NCBI GenBank assembly: GCA_964602655.1 | Contig: CAZRSF010000048.1 | Location: 1 to 48,467, forward strand | Direction: 5' to 3' | From: Moduliflexus sp964602655 | GTDB lineage: Bacteria > Moduliflexota > Moduliflexia > Moduliflexales > Moduliflexaceae | Length of the DNA: 48,467 nt | In this document: positions 14,665-22,942 of the stretch, in pieces | Layout of the letters: every line of letters starts with the position of its first letter | Numbering within the stretch: position 1 is the stretch's first letter | Notes under the pieces: generated by a model | What the model was told of the DNA's origin: nothing | The model's database searches: none | The model's input: only the letters and a program-made list of their open reading frames with translations | Translations under genes and position numbers: made by a program

Positions 14665-14781
14665 GCCTAACGACCGCGCTTCAGGCTGCGAGCAGAGGAC
14701 GCGGCCACATAAACCCGAAGAAACGCCACCGCTTTTTAACCCGCGCCCTCTGCGAAGTCGCCTGCAAGCGCATCGTTAGGA
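14665..14781 (+). other. attC: Integron attC recombination site 2
   Basis: 117 bp. R'' GCCTAAC (14665-14671, perfect) and R' GTTAGGA (14775-14781, last base off consensus). The inner arms CGCTTCAGGC and GCCTGCAAGCG pair with one extrahelical base, followed by CAGAGGACGCGG against CGCGCCCTCTG. It closes the toxin-antitoxin cassette, whose cut points at 13877/13878 and 14775/14776 define an element of about 898 bp. Confidence 0.82.
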
Positions 14782-14811
14782 ATCTTCCTGAAATAACAGA
14801 CTCTTTATCTC

Positions 14812-15057
14812 TCAGGTTTTTGTCATCGTCGCCTGTAAATAGTTGATCAAATCCGCTAAAGTCTTAAATGTTTCACTATCTATTGAAAGCGTTTTTAAGA
14901 CAACGACAGAATTTGGCACAACATCTAAGATTGAACCTGCTGTTCCTGATAAATCTATATCAGCGGTAAACATTCTCTGATGACGGCGCACAAAATCTCG
15001 AATCCACATTAACTCATCCAATGTGACGTGCGTGAATTTTACTTCAACAGTTTCCAT
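14812..15057 (-). CDS. Hypothetical protein, 81 aa
   Basis: A small acidic protein of mixed alpha/beta character that I do not recognise. It begins METVEVKFTHVTLDELMWI and ends with a helix DLINYLQATMTKT; no signal peptide. The start at 15057 is supported by AGGAGGG six nt upstream. It lies 14 nt downstream of the membrane-protein gene at 15072 and shares its orientation, so the two are probably one transcript. Lying directly after attC2, it may be part of a further cassette, but no third attC is seen. Confidence 0.6.
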   Translation of the reverse strand: METVEVKFTHVTLDELMWIRDFVRRHQRMFTADIDLSGTAGSILDVVPNSVVVLKTLSIDSETFKTLADLINYLQATMTKT

Positions 15058-15071
15058 GTGTTTCCCTCCTG

Positions 15072-15635
15072 TTATCGTTTTTCTGGATGTTGACGTTCTG
15101 ATGCTTTCATAAAAATAATTCCTAACATAATATCTACAGCGGCATTTGTGAGTACCGCTAAAGGGATTAAAATAATCGTTGCAAAACAAAATCCCGTTGC
15201 GATAGAGGTATATACAAATGGCTTGAGCAGTCCGGAAAGATTATCTTGTAGCTTGAGAAGTTTAATAGAAAAGACGATCGAAATAATCCCATAACAAATC
15301 ATCAAGACAATCGAAATGATTCCTACGACTGTTTTAAGCGATGGAATGAGTAACATCAAGAGCGTCAGGATACTCGATGCAATACTGATCCAGATTTGCA
15401 TTTGTATCAACGTATCGGTCGCATGAAAATCAAAATAGTCATTCAACAATTCTTTGAAGGATGATACAATATAGACAAATAAACCTATATTGACAAGTGC
15501 CAGCAGCAATTGAAGTAGTATTGCGCCTCCACTTGACGCCCCTTCAAGAAAGATCGTGAGTCCCAATATTGGTATTGAGATTACAGCATTTGTAATCGAC
15601 ATCCATCCTGCAACATTCAGTTTTTCTTTTGTCAT
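15072..15635 (-). CDS. Hypothetical polytopic membrane protein, 187 aa
   Basis: Five or six hydrophobic segments (about residues 10-30, 40-60, 80-100, 103-125, 140-160, 162-178) with short loops. No family motif recognised. Good start with GGAG/GGAA just upstream of the ATG. More AT-rich and Ile-rich than the flanking housekeeping genes, as expected for acquired DNA beside an attC array. Confidence 0.65.
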   Translation of the reverse strand: MTKEKLNVAGWMSITNAVISIPILGLTIFLEGASSGGAILLQLLLALVNIGLFVYIVSSFKELLNDYFDFHATDTLIQMQIWISIASSILTLLMLLIPSLKTVVGIISIVLMICYGIISIVFSIKLLKLQDNLSGLLKPFVYTSIATGFCFATIILIPLAVLTNAAVDIMLGIIFMKASERQHPEKR

Positions 15636-15803
15636 ATTCTTCCTGTCTCCTTTTTCTCTTATATTCCTAACTTGTTATTAGGCGGCAAATTTGCCACCTG
15701 AATCGTACAATCTCCTCGGCCATACTCTCCAATTTTGAGATCATAGTGTCAATATTTTTTTTGCATCAAAAGACGTCGTTCATGTCACGAAGATGCCGAA
15801 CAA

Positions 15804-16298
15804 TCACATCGGAGTCTGCTGATTTTCTGAGGCGGGATCGGTTGAGTTTTTGCGAGAGAATTCGTCTTTGACCGTCAGCAGAATCAACAGCGCGACGCCG
15901 ATACTGATAGCGGAATCCGCGATATTGAACGACGGCCACCGATACTCTTTGATGTAAAATTCCAAAAAATCCACGACATATTTCAAGCGAACGCGATCGA
16001 TCAAATTCCCGCATGTCCCGCCCAGAATAAGCGCCAGCGCAAGTGACATGCCCTTCCGCTCTTCGCGCCAGATTATCGCCGCTAACACGACCGCCGCAGC
16101 GGCACTGATCAGACTCAATACCCACAATTGTCCTTGAAAAATACCGAAGGCTGCGCCGGTATTTTCGACATAGACGAGATTGAAAAAACCGGGAATGACG
16201 TTAACGTAGGGTTTCGTCTGGCTGATCCAATACTTGGTAAGTTGATCCAGCAGGACGATCCCCGCTGCCAGGCTGTACATGGTCAGGCGAATTTTCAC
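15804..16298 (-). CDS. lspA: Prolipoprotein signal peptidase (signal peptidase II)
   Basis: A 164-aa inner-membrane aspartic protease that removes lipoprotein signal peptides after lipid attachment. Four hydrophobic segments and both catalytic aspartates are visible (NLIDRV and FNIADSAI), plus the conserved DQLTKYW and NTGAAFGIF. It starts with GTG at 16298; an ATG at 16280 would drop the first residues. Its 5' end overlaps the LysM gene by 98 nt in another frame. It matures lipoproteins such as the one at 32652. Confidence 0.95.
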   Translation of the reverse strand: MKIRLTMYSLAAGIVLLDQLTKYWISQTKPYVNVIPGFFNLVYVENTGAAFGIFQGQLWVLSLISAAAAVVLAAIIWREERKGMSLALALILGGTCGNLIDRVRLKYVVDFLEFYIKEYRWPSFNIADSAISIGVALLILLTVKDEFSRKNSTDPASENQQTPM

Positions 16299-16764
16299 GG
16301 TGTTCCAGTTCCTTTTCTTCTTCTAAAATGATAGTTAATTCGTCTCCGGGGAATATGCGGGAACGCGGCGTCAAGTCATTCCATCGCATCAAGGCTTCGG
16401 GCTGAACGCGATAATGCGCCGCAATCGTCCAGACATTATCTCCCTTTTCGACCGTATAGATAAAACTGTGCTGTTTGTTGAGTTCACGGCGGCTGTCGTC
16501 AGGCTGTGGCGTGGGAGTGACCTGAACGGCGCTGCGTTGACAATCACAGGCGTCTTTGGCTGGTTCCTGCTGATCGAGGAGTTGTCGGTGTTCTTCCCGC
16601 AATTCGCGAAGCTCGCTGCGCAACAATTCTTCCTCGCTCAGAGCTTTTTCCCTGAGCAAGAACGCATATCCCCAAAATATCGCGACCATTGCGATAAAAC
16701 ACGCCCAGATAATCACAGGGAACGGCAGAGGAGACGTTGGGAGTGAGGGATGATGTTCACTCAT
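16201..16764 (-). CDS. Membrane-anchored LysM-domain protein
   Basis: 187 aa: a single membrane helix (about 16-37), a charged coiled coil (about 38-68, EELLRSELRELREEHRQLLD), a linker and one LysM domain (about 102-147, YTVEKGDNVWTIAAHYRVQPEALMRWN... then IFPGDELTI). LysM binds peptidoglycan N-acetylglucosamine, so the protein should link the inner membrane to the cell wall. The last 33 codons overlap lspA, giving strict translational linkage. The tail beyond LysM (about 150-187) is low-complexity and may be shaped by the overlap. Confidence 0.82.
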   Translation of the reverse strand: MSEHHPSLPTSPLPFPVIIWACFIAMVAIFWGYAFLLREKALSEEELLRSELRELREEHRQLLDQQEPAKDACDCQRSAVQVTPTPQPDDSRRELNKQHSFIYTVEKGDNVWTIAAHYRVQPEALMRWNDLTPRSRIFPGDELTIILEEEKELEHRENSPDHVQPGSGDRPAGSTYQVLDQPDETLR

Positions 16765-16859
16765 ACAGCTTCACAGTAACGATTGACGCCTTGTCAGGTT
16801 GACAGATTCAACGAATAACGACGCAGGAGAATATAGAGAAAACGATTGGAAATGTAAAG

Positions 16860-16892
16860 AAAAAAATGTGCCGGGAAATAGTTCCCGGCACA
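16860..16892 (-). terminator. Rho-independent terminator after rplC
   Basis: 11-bp arms TGTGCCGGGAA/TTCCCGGCACA with loop ATAG, followed on the minus strand by a run of T. It isolates rplC from the LysM-lspA operon. Confidence 0.85.
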
Positions 16893-16928
16893 GAAACTGA
16901 CATTTTGCGCACATCAATCACGAACAGA

Positions 16929-17585
16929 TTAATTCTTTTTTCCGCCTTTTTTGACCGCTTTGCGAATCATGACCAGGCTATTGGTCGCGCCGGGCACGGA
17001 ACCCATGACGAAAATGACATTCGTCTCTTCGCGAACTTCAATGACTTTCAGGCTTTGAATCGTGACGCGCTCATTTCCCATGTGTCCCGCCATCTTTCTG
17101 CCTTTGAAGACTTTGCCAGGGTAGGTGGCTGAACCGATTGAACCGCCATGCCGGAAATATTCGTGCGTACCATGCGACATTTCCGACGAACCTGCAAAGT
17201 GATGCCGTTTGATAACGCCGGCAAACCCTTTGCCTTTGGATGTACCTGTCACATCAATAAAATCTCCGGCTTGAAAGATACCCACTTTGATTTCCTGACC
17301 GGCTTCATACTGTCCGATCTCTTCTTCAGTCAGACGAAATTCGCGCAAATACCGTTTTGCCGGCACACTCGCCTTGTCGAAATGTCCCAACTCCGGTTTG
17401 GTCAAACGTTGACGTTTTTTATCGAGAAAACCCAACTGCACCGCGTTATAGCTATCGGTTTTGACGGTCTTTTTCTGGACAATCGGGCATGGCCCGGCTT
17501 CGATGACGGTGACGGGAATCGCATTGCTGTTTTCATCAAAAATCTGCGTCATTCCCAATTTTCTCCCTAAAATTCCGATCGGCAT
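16929..17585 (-). CDS. rplC: 50S ribosomal protein L3
   Basis: A 218-aa primary 23S-rRNA-binding protein, with the N-terminal GRKLGMTQIF, the GTSKGKGFAG loop that reaches the peptidyl-transferase centre, and GKVFKGRKMAGHMG. Length is normal. AAAGGAG precedes the ATG at 17585. Normally L3 sits second in the S10 operon (rpsJ-rplC-rplD-rplW-rplB). Here no ribosomal gene flanks it: it has its own leader and terminator. Confidence 0.97.
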   Translation of the reverse strand: MPIGILGRKLGMTQIFDENSNAIPVTVIEAGPCPIVQKKTVKTDSYNAVQLGFLDKKRQRLTKPELGHFDKASVPAKRYLREFRLTEEEIGQYEAGQEIKVGIFQAGDFIDVTGTSKGKGFAGVIKRHHFAGSSEMSHGTHEYFRHGGSIGSATYPGKVFKGRKMAGHMGNERVTIQSLKVIEVREETNVIFVMGSVPGATNSLVMIRKAVKKGGKKN

Positions 17586-17870
17586 ATTACGTATCTCCTT
17601 TGTTTTCTGGTAAATGTTTATGAGGCAGCGGTTCCTGATACGCACAGGAACATACGTTAGGGAAATCCCTCTTTGCTCGCTGACACCTTTGTTTGACAAG
17701 ATGGTATTCTTGTGAAAACAACGGGATTCTTGTCAAGCAGTTTCCGCAATATTTTTAGATTGGCGCTGCTGACACAAGGGGAAATATTTACGCGAGAGGC
17801 GATATATTTTTCTTTACTTTCTTCGTATGCCCGTGATAGAGGGAATAGTTATGAATAACGGAGGGGCGTG

Positions 17871-18950
17871 ATGATTTCTCAATGGCTGAAACACGCGCAA
17901 TCTGCATGGCAGGCTTACCGCCGCCGCGCCCGCGCGAAAAGTTTTACCGAGGAACAGAGCGAGGAAGCCGCGTATGATGCCAAAGAACGCGGGACGCGCT
18001 CCGTGCCGCTTGCCCAGATTGTCGGAAGCGTCGGGCGGTATCATGATTTCGACGGCGAATTTCGTCTGCGGCAGCATCTTCCCGCCGACAAGCTTGAGCA
18101 TGTCAAGCGCTTGATGAAGGGCGGTGTTGCGCTTCCGCCCGTCAAATTGTATCAAATCAAAGACGAATATTACGTTCTTGATGGCAATCATCGTGTCGCG
18201 GCGGCAAAAGAGTTAGGATGGGATACCATCGAAGCGTGCATCATCGAATTTCTCCCATCGCCGAATACGCTGGAAAATATCATCTATCGCGAAAAAGCGG
18301 AATTCCTTGAACAAACCGGCCTGCACGACGAATTCGACCTGACAGAAGTCGGGCAATATGCCTATTTGCTTGAACAAATTCGACAGCATCAGCAGTTTTT
18401 GGAGCAGCACAGCAGCCCGACGCCGTTTCAATGCGCGGCGGTGGACTGGTTTCGAACCATTTATCGCCCGCTCGTCACCCTGATTCAGCAAAATCATATT
18501 TTAGACGCCTTTCCGAAGCGGACGCTCACCGATTTGTACACCTATATGTCTTCCCATCAATGGCAGCGCGGCCAATCGCGGACGTATCATAAAGAGATTG
18601 ACGCCCTGATTCCCAATGATATGGAAGAATTTCGGACAATGATGGCTGGAAAACCCGAAGCGGACTACCCTGAAATGCAGCGGGAAATTACGGTGTTTGT
18701 GCTGATGAACGTCTCTGCCAGACGTGAAGCGCGTCTGATTGAAAAAATGTTTGCCATTCAGGAAGTGCGCGAACTCCATTCGGTGCATGGCAGCTTCGAT
18801 TTTCTGATGAAAATCGTGTTGAAACGGGATTTACTCACCTCCGACGCGGAGATGATTTCCGATTTTGTCAACCAGCGTATTCGCCAGATTCCCGGCGTGG
18901 TCAGTACGCAGACGTTAATTCCGGGACATTCGCAAATTAAGGATTCATGA
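17871..18950 (+). CDS. ParB/sulfiredoxin-like N-terminal domain fused to a C-terminal Lrp/AsnC RAM-like domain
   Basis: 359 aa, cytoplasmic. Residues about 40-125 form a ParB/Srx-like nucleotide-binding domain (LPPVKLYQIKDEYYVLDGNH then RVAAAKELGW). Residues about 130-270 are helical and unrecognised. Residues about 272-352 resemble the Lrp/AsnC dimer/ligand domain (ITVFVLMNVS, GSFDFLMKIVLKRD, IRQIPGVVSTQTL). The ParB domain may be a CTP-binding switch and the RAM domain an amino-acid or effector sensor (inference). The ATG at 17871 has GGAGGGG five nt upstream. It is divergent from rplC. Confidence 0.7.
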   Translation: MISQWLKHAQSAWQAYRRRARAKSFTEEQSEEAAYDAKERGTRSVPLAQIVGSVGRYHDFDGEFRLRQHLPADKLEHVKRLMKGGVALPPVKLYQIKDEYYVLDGNHRVAAAKELGWDTIEACIIEFLPSPNTLENIIYREKAEFLEQTGLHDEFDLTEVGQYAYLLEQIRQHQQFLEQHSSPTPFQCAAVDWFRTIYRPLVTLIQQNHILDAFPKRTLTDLYTYMSSHQWQRGQSRTYHKEIDALIPNDMEEFRTMMAGKPEADYPEMQREITVFVLMNVSARREARLIEKMFAIQEVRELHSVHGSFDFLMKIVLKRDLLTSDAEMISDFVNQRIRQIPGVVSTQTLIPGHSQIKDS

Positions 18951-19020
18951 GAATCGCGGCGAATCGAAGGAGAACGCGACGTCGCGTCTTCTCTTCGCGG
19001 GCGGTTTTCGAATACGACCT

Positions 19021-19587
19021 ATGAGTCATCAACAAGATTTGGCCGATAGCATTATCAAAGAACATGTGCTGTGGTCATTAGGCGCAGGACTCGTTCCGAT
19101 TCCGGTATTGGATGTCCTCGCTGTTTCTGTGATTCAGTTGGACATGTTGAAACAGATTGCGCGGATTTATGAGATCAATTATTCCGAGTCGTCAGGCAAA
19201 GCCATGCTGTCCGCCGTGACTGGCAGCACGTTCGCCCGAATGGGCGCGTCCATGATTAAAGCCATTCCAGGGATCGGCACGATTTTAGGCGGCATCTCGA
19301 TGCCGATTTTATCAGGAGCCTCGACGTATGCCATTGGCAAAGCGGTGGGTATGCACTTCGAATCCGGCGGCGATCTGTTCAATGTGGATTTGGGCAATCT
19401 CAAAAATATGTACGAGGATTTCATGGGGAAGGGCAAAGAAGTGGCGCAGAGCCTACAGAAGCGGCAGAAATCATCTTCGCAAGATACGATCAAACGCCTG
19501 GAAGAACTGGTGCAGTTAAAGGAAAAAGGCTTGATTACGGACGAGGAGTTCGAACGCAAAAAACAAGAATTGCTTACGCAGTTATAG
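19021..19587 (+). CDS. DUF697-like membrane-associated protein with C-terminal SHOCT motif
   Basis: 188 aa. Residues 1-125 resemble the DUF697/YcjF group, with conserved Gly/Pro hydrophobic hairpins (LVPIPVLDVLAVSVIQLDML, IPGIGTILGGISMPILSGAS) that insert in or lie on the membrane. The last 30 residues (RLEELVQLKEKGLITDEEFE onward) form a SHOCT oligomerisation motif. The ribosome binding site is weak. Function unknown; DUF697 proteins often accompany small GTPases, none of which is seen nearby. Confidence 0.7.
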   Translation: MSHQQDLADSIIKEHVLWSLGAGLVPIPVLDVLAVSVIQLDMLKQIARIYEINYSESSGKAMLSAVTGSTFARMGASMIKAIPGIGTILGGISMPILSGASTYAIGKAVGMHFESGGDLFNVDLGNLKNMYEDFMGKGKEVAQSLQKRQKSSSQDTIKRLEELVQLKEKGLITDEEFERKKQELLTQL

Positions 19588-19637
19588 ATCGCGTGAAATG
19601 CAAGATGTTTCCAGAGAAATACGCCACTCAGAAAACA

Positions 19638-19670
19638 CGTGTCAGACACCTTGAAGAGGTGTCTGACACG
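19638..19670. terminator. Palindrome family B between convergent genes (possible terminator)
   Basis: CGTGTCAGACACCT/AGGTGTCTGACACG with a short loop, 50 nt after the DUF697 stop and 25 nt before the kinase stop on the other strand. The position suggests a bidirectional terminator, although T-runs are absent. Confidence 0.55.
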
Positions 19671-19694
19671 TCTGTCCAATCGCAACGTTAGCCA

Positions 19695-21299
19695 TCATCT
19701 CAGGAAATCGACAGCGGCTCTTTCGATGGGCAGACATTTCTTGTAGCGTTCCATGAACACCTCAAAGCCTTCCACATCAGCCGGGTCAGGTTCAACAACA
19801 GATGCGCTCTGCGACGTGAATACACGGTGATCAAGGAAGCTTTCCAGGGTTTCATTCTCTTTCTTATTCAGCAGGTAGGATGCCAGCAACGCCATCCCCC
19901 ACGCGCCGCCTTCCCCGGCGGTTTCCATCACAGCGACCGGCGCATTCACGGCGGCGGCCATAAAACGCTGTCCGACCCCTTTGGTCTTGAACAATCCGCC
20001 ATGTCCTAACATCTTATCTAACTTCACGCCTTCTTCTTTCAGCAAAATGTCGATCCCGATTTTCATGGCGCCAAGTGCGCTCTGAAGATTGACGCGCATG
20101 AAATTCGCCAAATTGAAATTGCTGTCGGAGGATCGCGCAAAAAGCGGCCTGCCTTCCTCGAAATGTGTCATGTGTTCGCCTGAAAGGTAGCCATACGCCA
20201 GCAGGCCGCCACAATCCTTGTCCCCTTCCAGGGCTTTATTGTATAACGTCTTATACAGGGTGGTCATATCCACGTCATACCCTAAGGCGGTCGTTACTTC
20301 CTTGAAAATCCCGATCCATGAATCCAAATTCGAAGAGCAGTTGTTGGAATGCGCCATTGCCACAAGCTTGCCGGTTGGCGTCATGACAAGGTCAAGTTCT
20401 GGATAGACCTTCGACAGTTCCTTTTCTAAGACGACCATCGCAAAGACCGATGTTCCGGCAGAGACATTGCCTGTCCGTTCCGCCACGCTGTTCGTGGCAA
20501 CCATCCCGGTTTCCGCATCTCCTTCAGGCGGGCACATCAGACATCCCGGCTCAAGCTTGCCGCTGGGATCGAGCAGTTTCGCGCCTTCTTTGGTGAGCGT
20601 TCCCGCGTGTTCTCCGGCGACCAATACTTTTGGAAGAATATCGGCCAATTTCCATGAGAACGTCTTCTCTTTTACCAACTCATCAAACTGGTCAATCATA
20701 CGTTGATGGTAGGTGAGCGTGTGAATGTCAACCGGGAACATGCCGGAGGCTTCGCCAATTCCAATCACTTTCTCCCCTGAAAGTTTCCAGTGGACATATC
20801 CTTCTAATGTCGTGAGAAAATTCACTGAAGGAACATGCGCCTCTCCGTTCAGGATCGCTTGATACAAATGGGCAATGCTCCACCGCTGCGGAATCGGGTA
20901 TTGAAACAGCGCCATCAATTTTTCGCTCGCTTCCGAGGTAAAATTGTTCCGCCACGTTCTGAATGGCGTCAGCAGCTTGCCATCCTTGTCGAAGGGAAGA
21001 TAACCGTGCATCATGGCGCTGAAGCCAATCGCGCCGATCTTTGTCAGTTCCACGCCATATTTTTCCTGCGCGTCTGCGGCCATGTTCTTGTAGCTATTTC
21101 GAACCCCTTCCCAGACTTCATCGAGGCTATATGTCCAGACGCCGTCAATATAACTGTTCGACCAATCATGCCAGCCGGTCGCAATCGGCTCATTGTGTTC
21201 CCCTACCAGGACCGCCTTGATTCTTGTCGAGCCGAACTCAATGCCCAACGCGGTCTTGCCGCTTTTGATAAACTCTTTGATGTCCGTTGTTGCGCTCAT
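19695..21299 (-). CDS. FGGY-family carbohydrate kinase (ribulokinase/xylulokinase group)
   Basis: A 534-aa ATP-dependent sugar kinase with two actin-like halves. The N-terminal ALGIEFGSTRIKAVLVGE phosphate loop, IGAIGFSAMMHGYLPFD, the mid-protein GNVSAGTSVFAMVV segment and the C-terminal HGGLFKTKGVGQRFMAAA all fit FGGY. Being next to a fucose/arabinose-isomerase-like enzyme, it probably phosphorylates the ketose that enzyme makes. The exact sugar is not certain. ATG 21299 has AAGGA upstream. It is the last gene of the minus-strand sugar array. Confidence 0.88.
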   Translation of the reverse strand: MSATTDIKEFIKSGKTALGIEFGSTRIKAVLVGEHNEPIATGWHDWSNSYIDGVWTYSLDEVWEGVRNSYKNMAADAQEKYGVELTKIGAIGFSAMMHGYLPFDKDGKLLTPFRTWRNNFTSEASEKLMALFQYPIPQRWSIAHLYQAILNGEAHVPSVNFLTTLEGYVHWKLSGEKVIGIGEASGMFPVDIHTLTYHQRMIDQFDELVKEKTFSWKLADILPKVLVAGEHAGTLTKEGAKLLDPSGKLEPGCLMCPPEGDAETGMVATNSVAERTGNVSAGTSVFAMVVLEKELSKVYPELDLVMTPTGKLVAMAHSNNCSSNLDSWIGIFKEVTTALGYDVDMTTLYKTLYNKALEGDKDCGGLLAYGYLSGEHMTHFEEGRPLFARSSDSNFNLANFMRVNLQSALGAMKIGIDILLKEEGVKLDKMLGHGGLFKTKGVGQRFMAAAVNAPVAVMETAGEGGAWGMALLASYLLNKKENETLESFLDHRVFTSQSASVVEPDPADVEGFEVFMERYKKCLPIERAAVDFLR

Positions 21300-21336
21300 A
21301 TACACGCATCCTTGTAGTTGACAGAAGATTAAAAAA

Positions 21337-21368
21337 AACCCTGCCAGGGTTCGAACCCTGGCAGGGTT
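21337..21368. repeat. Palindrome family A, perfect copy
   Basis: AACCCTGCCAGGGTT-CG-AACCCTGGCAGGGTT, self-complementary over its full length, in the gap between isomerase and kinase genes. Confidence 0.8.
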
Positions 21369-21379
21369 GGGATCACTTT

Positions 21380-22783
21380 CTATTTGTGATAGTACACATC
21401 CCAGCCAAGATAGGTCGTAAAGGCTTCATTCAGAATGTCGGCAACGCTCGATGGGTTCAGCGCCACATGATGTTCGAACCCGTTACGGCAGATGTGATGG
21501 AGCAAGCCCTGCATATTGGGAATCTGCACCACGCCATAGCCGCCGAAGGAATCAACTTTATCTTTCGTAATCGCGCATTCGCCGAAATACGCTTTGATTT
21601 TGCCGGAATAGTCGTCGGTTGCCACGCGGCAATAGGTCATGTTGCCGGGCTTGATCTGACCAGTCACCGTGCCATAGGTATTTTCTTTGCCTACTGTCCC
21701 GGCGATAATCGCCTGATAATCCATCGTCGCCTTGCCGCCGAAAAATTCCTGCGGCAGGTTGCTGCAATGGAAGACGATGCCTTTATCCGGATCATCGCCG
21801 TAGTTGTTGTTCCAGTCAAGCAGCGCGCTTGGTTTTTCTGACGCCAATACCATCGCATACATGCCGATTAAGCCGGTGATGTCGGTTTCGCAGGCGCTTG
21901 GCTGCAGCGAGTTGCTTAACATACTCATTATCGCGCAGGGAACAACGCCGAAAAATTCTTCCATCGCCGTCCAGCATTGCACCGCCGTGCCGACGAGTTC
22001 ATGATCCGCGATGAATTTATCCATCACCACGCCGAGTTTTGCCATTTTCAGCAAGCCTTCGTCACTGATTCCAGCGGTTTTGATATATTTTTTGGTCTCG
22101 GCTAATTTCGCTTTGACTGCGGCGTCTTTATCGGCTAATTTATTCATCTGGCCGAAAATATCGGAAAGGTCAACGCTTTCAACGGAAATGCCCGCTTTTT
22201 CCAGGATTTTTTCGCTATAACGCACGGTGATAAACGCCGCCGGGCGCGCGCCAATCTGTCCGAAACGCGCTTTGCGCAATCCGTTCACCACGCGACAGAC
22301 GCCCGCGAATTTTTTCAAATCTTTTTTGAAACTTTCTGAATCGAGCGCAACCGTATGCAATGTCGTCAGGCTGTATTTGATGCCATACTGCATCAGGTTG
22401 TTGCAGATCGACATCTTGCCGCAGAAACTATCGCGGCGATGTGCGAGATCGAGTTGTTTCGGGTCGTCCGGCGTCGCCTGAATTAATACCGGCACATTCA
22501 ATCCTGCCAGGCGAATCGCATCCGCGACGCCGCGTTCTTCGCCGAAATTCGGCAGCGTGACGACAATTCCCTCAATTTCCGTTGCATGTTTCTTGAACAA
22601 CTCCGCGCATTTCTTGGATTGTTCGTAGGTATCAACTGAGCCATAGGGCGAATCGTCGGGCGACAGCATGACCGCTTTATGCCCTTCTTTTTTTAATACA
22701 CTCAAAATCGCATCCCGACCATCCTTACATAATTCAATGGGGAAAAATCCCCGCGTTCCCATAATCACGCCGAATGTTGCCAT
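21380..22783 (-). CDS. L-fucose/L-arabinose isomerase-family protein
   Basis: A 467-aa enzyme of the FucI/AraA superfamily that converts an aldose into a ketose using a divalent metal. The N-terminal Rossmann-like region (FGVIMGTRGFFP, GIVVTLPNFGEERGVADAIR), central CWTAMEEFFGVVPCAIMSML and a His-rich C-terminal end (QGLLHHICRNGFEHHVALNP) match. It is shorter than FucI (about 590 aa) and close to AraA. The substrate is probably a pentose or 6-deoxyhexose delivered by the ABC importers encoded upstream. Strong AAAGGAG before the ATG. Confidence 0.8.
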   Translation of the reverse strand: MATFGVIMGTRGFFPIELCKDGRDAILSVLKKEGHKAVMLSPDDSPYGSVDTYEQSKKCAELFKKHATEIEGIVVTLPNFGEERGVADAIRLAGLNVPVLIQATPDDPKQLDLAHRRDSFCGKMSICNNLMQYGIKYSLTTLHTVALDSESFKKDLKKFAGVCRVVNGLRKARFGQIGARPAAFITVRYSEKILEKAGISVESVDLSDIFGQMNKLADKDAAVKAKLAETKKYIKTAGISDEGLLKMAKLGVVMDKFIADHELVGTAVQCWTAMEEFFGVVPCAIMSMLSNSLQPSACETDITGLIGMYAMVLASEKPSALLDWNNNYGDDPDKGIVFHCSNLPQEFFGGKATMDYQAIIAGTVGKENTYGTVTGQIKPGNMTYCRVATDDYSGKIKAYFGECAITKDKVDSFGGYGVVQIPNMQGLLHHICRNGFEHHVALNPSSVADILNEAFTTYLGWDVYYHK

Positions 22784-22808
22784 AAAAAATCTCCTTTGGA
22801 TTGAGCAG

Positions 22809-22850
22809 AGCCCTGACAGGGTTTCATCTATAATGAAGCCCTGTCAGGGG
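22809..22850. repeat. Palindrome family A, extended copy
   Basis: AGCCCTGACAGGGTTTCAT and an inverted copy around CTATA, in the gap upstream of the isomerase gene. The loop is longer than in other copies. Confidence 0.7.
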
Positions 22851-22876
22851 TGGCTATGGTGTTAATGCTGCGGAAA

Positions 22877-22907
22877 GCTGTCAGACACTTCGAAAGTGTC
22901 TGACAGC
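22877..22907. repeat. Palindrome family B, copy 3
   Basis: GCTGTCAGACACTT-CGA-AAGTGTCTGACAGC. Together with the family A copy at 22809, two unrelated palindromes fill the 159-bp gap between the transporter and isomerase genes and may give differential expression within the array. Confidence 0.7.
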
Positions 22908-22942
22908 GATGCCACAACGTTCCGTGTTATTACAAGTACTGA

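Noticed and set aside
15668..15684. CCTAAC...TTAGG after the membrane-protein gene as a third attC site
   Set aside because: Only a short palindrome; there is no long paired arm structure or GTTRRRY box at a suitable distance.
17701..17736. Sigma-70 promoter for rplC from TTGACA at 17731-17736 (minus strand)
   Set aside because: No acceptable -10 hexamer at 16-18 bp; the nearest candidate is 21 bp away.
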